A stretch of DNA of 5,202 nt, taken from positions 1-5,202 of the forward strand of contig CADBRE010000088.1 of NCBI GenBank assembly GCA_902797005.1, in the 5' to 3' direction. Under the pieces are notes generated by a model. That model was not told where the DNA came from. It ran no database searches and saw only the letters and a list, made by a program, of their open reading frames with translations. Positions 3,808-5,202 of the stretch are shown here, in pieces. This DNA is from an uncultured Erysipelotrichaceae bacterium. GTDB lineage: Bacteria; Bacillota_I; Bacilli_A; RF39; UBA660. The position numbers were made by a program, and so were the translations under genes. The first letter of the stretch is position 1. Every line of letters begins with the position of its first letter.

Positions 3808-5202
3808 ATGGCTAAAAAGAAAAAAGACACAGTAACAATAAATTTTCTAAATAATGGAACTAATGTTACGGGGTCTTGTACTATTATCAAATTTTTGGAC
3901 AGAACTATTTTATTTGAGTTTGGTGGCATACAAGATGGACATACTGTTTTAGAAAATTATAAACTAAATAAAAATCAAGTTTCTAAGGTGAAACCAAAAG
4001 AAATAGATATGATAATAGGTGGTCATATACAGCATTTCGACCACGGTGGAAATATACCATATTTGATAAAAAACAATAAAGATATTAGAATAATTACACC
4101 AAAAGACACTAAATGTATTCTTAAAGAGATGTGGCTTGATAGTGCTGGGATTATGGAAAGAGATTGTGAACTTTTATCAAAAAAATTTTCAGATAAAGTT
4201 TTTATTCCACTTTATGATTCAGACGATGTAAAAGAGTCTTATGAAAAAATAGAAGAATACGAAACAAATCAAATTCATAAATTAGACGAAAATATATCAA
4301 TAAGATATATTTATAGTGGTCATATTTTTGGAGCGTGTCAATGTGAATTATTTATTAAAATAAACAATCATACTCATAAAATATTATTTACCTCAGATTT
4401 AGGCAATATTAAAACAGCAAAACTTAAGCCATTTGTTCAAGAATTTGAACCTATGGTAAATGGTAATATTGCTATATGTGAATCAACATATGGTAGTAGA
4501 GAAAATATTAATCTAACTAAAAAAATTATAGATAAAGATATTGAAAAGATTAAAACAGTTGTAGAACAATATTGTGTTGATAATAAACGCAGAGTATTAT
4601 TCCCTGTTTTTTCGTTAGATAAATGTCCTAATATATTATGGATTCTTTATAGTCTATTTAAAGATTATCCTAACTTTGATACTAAGATAGTTATAGATAG
4701 TCCATTAACTAATAGATTATTGGATAGATATTCAGAAGTATTAAAAGGTGATGCTAAAACTAAATTTGACGAAATGATGTCTTGGAAAAATATAGTTAGA
4801 ATAATAGACCCTACAGAAAGTAAAGAAGCAGTAAAGACTTTAAAGAACTGTTGTATATTATCTAGTGGCGGTATGTTGCAGAGTGGTAGGTCTGTTAGTT
4901 GGGCTATATCGTTATTACCACACGCTGATGATTGTATTTTGCTGAGTGGATATTGTGGAGTTAATACTTTAGGATATAAGATTAAAAATGGAAATATACA
5001 GAAGACCATTACAATTAATGGAACTTCTGTTAAGAATAAATGTCAAATAGTTGCATTAAAGTCACAAAGTTCACATATGCAACGTAATGATTTGATTAAT
5101 TATTATAAAGGGCTAAATGTAGAAAAAATATATTTAGTTCATGGAGATATGCAAGGCAAGATTGAACTTGCAGAAGATTTAAGAGAAGAAATCTCAAAGT
5201 GT
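3808..5202 (+). CDS. Beta-CASP metallo-beta-lactamase-fold RNase (RNase J/CPSF-73 type), 3' truncated by window edge
   Basis: The frame is open from an ATG preceded by AAGGTGG (3794-3800, 7-nt spacing) to the window end: 465 residues with no stop. Beta-CASP marks occur in order: FEFGGIQDG (36-44); HIQHFDH (73-79) in place of HxHxDH; SGHIFGACQ (170-178, His172); FTSDLGN (194-200, Asp197); ESTYGSR (225-231, motif A Glu225); a SSGGMLQSGR segment; SSHMQRN (motif B His423); LVHGD (motif C His445). Such enzymes cleave RNA with endo- or 5'-exonuclease activity in the cytoplasm using two zinc ions. Most of the domain is visible and probably only the C-terminus is missing. The metal motif has one extra residue between the first two His, HxxHxDH, which is unusual. 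Long non-coding DNA separates it from the phosphoesterase gene, so it may have its own leader. Phage mRNA or small-RNA processing is the likely role; a DNA substrate is less likely but possible. Confidence 0.85.
   Translation, partial: MAKKKKDTVTINFLNNGTNVTGSCTIIKFLDRTILFEFGGIQDGHTVLENYKLNKNQVSKVKPKEIDMIIGGHIQHFDHGGNIPYLIKNNKDIRIITPKDTKCILKEMWLDSAGIMERDCELLSKKFSDKVFIPLYDSDDVKESYEKIEEYETNQIHKLDENISIRYIYSGHIFGACQCELFIKINNHTHKILFTSDLGNIKTAKLKPFVQEFEPMVNGNIAICESTYGSRENINLTKKIIDKDIEKIKTVVEQYCVDNKRRVLFPVFSLDKCPNILWILYSLFKDYPNFDTKIVIDSPLTNRLLDRYSEVLKGDAKTKFDEMMSWKNIVRIIDPTESKEAVKTLKNCCILSSGGMLQSGRSVSWAISLLPHADDCILLSGYCGVNTLGYKIKNGNIQKTITINGTSVKNKCQIVALKSQSSHMQRNDLINYYKGLNVEKIYLVHGDMQGKIELAEDLREEISKC

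Noticed and set aside
4665..5009. Minus-strand open frame of 114 codons
   Set aside because: It is fully antisense to the conserved beta-CASP domain and is a shadow of that gene.

Overview
The window is about 5.2 kb of AT-rich DNA (estimated by eye at near 30% GC). All genes lie on the plus strand, with strong AGGTG-type ribosome binding sites and short overlaps between genes. It looks like a bacteriophage or prophage of a low-GC Firmicute (Clostridia- or Bacillus-like). All complete genes end in TAA or TGA and nothing suggests a recoded stop.

Layout. (1) Positions 2-925 hold the 3' end of a large gene. The visible part resembles the region just after the catalytic motif of YonO-like single-chain, two-barrel RNA polymerases. 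(2) Positions 926-1344 are a 419-nt non-coding region. It carries four copies of a 17-nt element ending CCCTATAG or CCCTATTG, two degenerate inverted copies, several mutually exclusive hairpins, and a nearly perfect 18-bp stem just before the next gene. (3) Positions 1345-3613 are a tight cluster of four genes: two divergent HU-like DNA-binding proteins in tandem, a 65-residue YonK-like protein whose true start is an internal ATG, and a calcineurin-like metallophosphoesterase. (4) Positions 3614-3807 are a second non-coding region. It has a roughly 125-nt segment of near 50% GC that folds into a closed multibranch structure. (5) Positions 3808-5202 hold a beta-CASP metallo-beta-lactamase-fold RNase that runs off the window's right edge.

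How the parts fit. From memory, the order YonO-like polymerase, HU, YonK-like protein matches the yonO-yonN-yonK block of Bacillus phage SPbeta. This suggests a transcription and nucleoid module of an SPbeta-related phage lineage. The repeat array directly after the polymerase gene could be tandem phage-polymerase promoters, an operator array, or a switchable RNA leader; sequence alone does not separate these. The cluster also encodes a nucleic-acid phosphoesterase and an RNA-processing nuclease. The phage therefore appears to bring its own machinery for transcription, DNA architecture and RNA turnover.

The points most worth a second look are the repeat array, the structured RNA at 3616-3740, and the unusual HxxHxDH metal motif in the beta-CASP protein.
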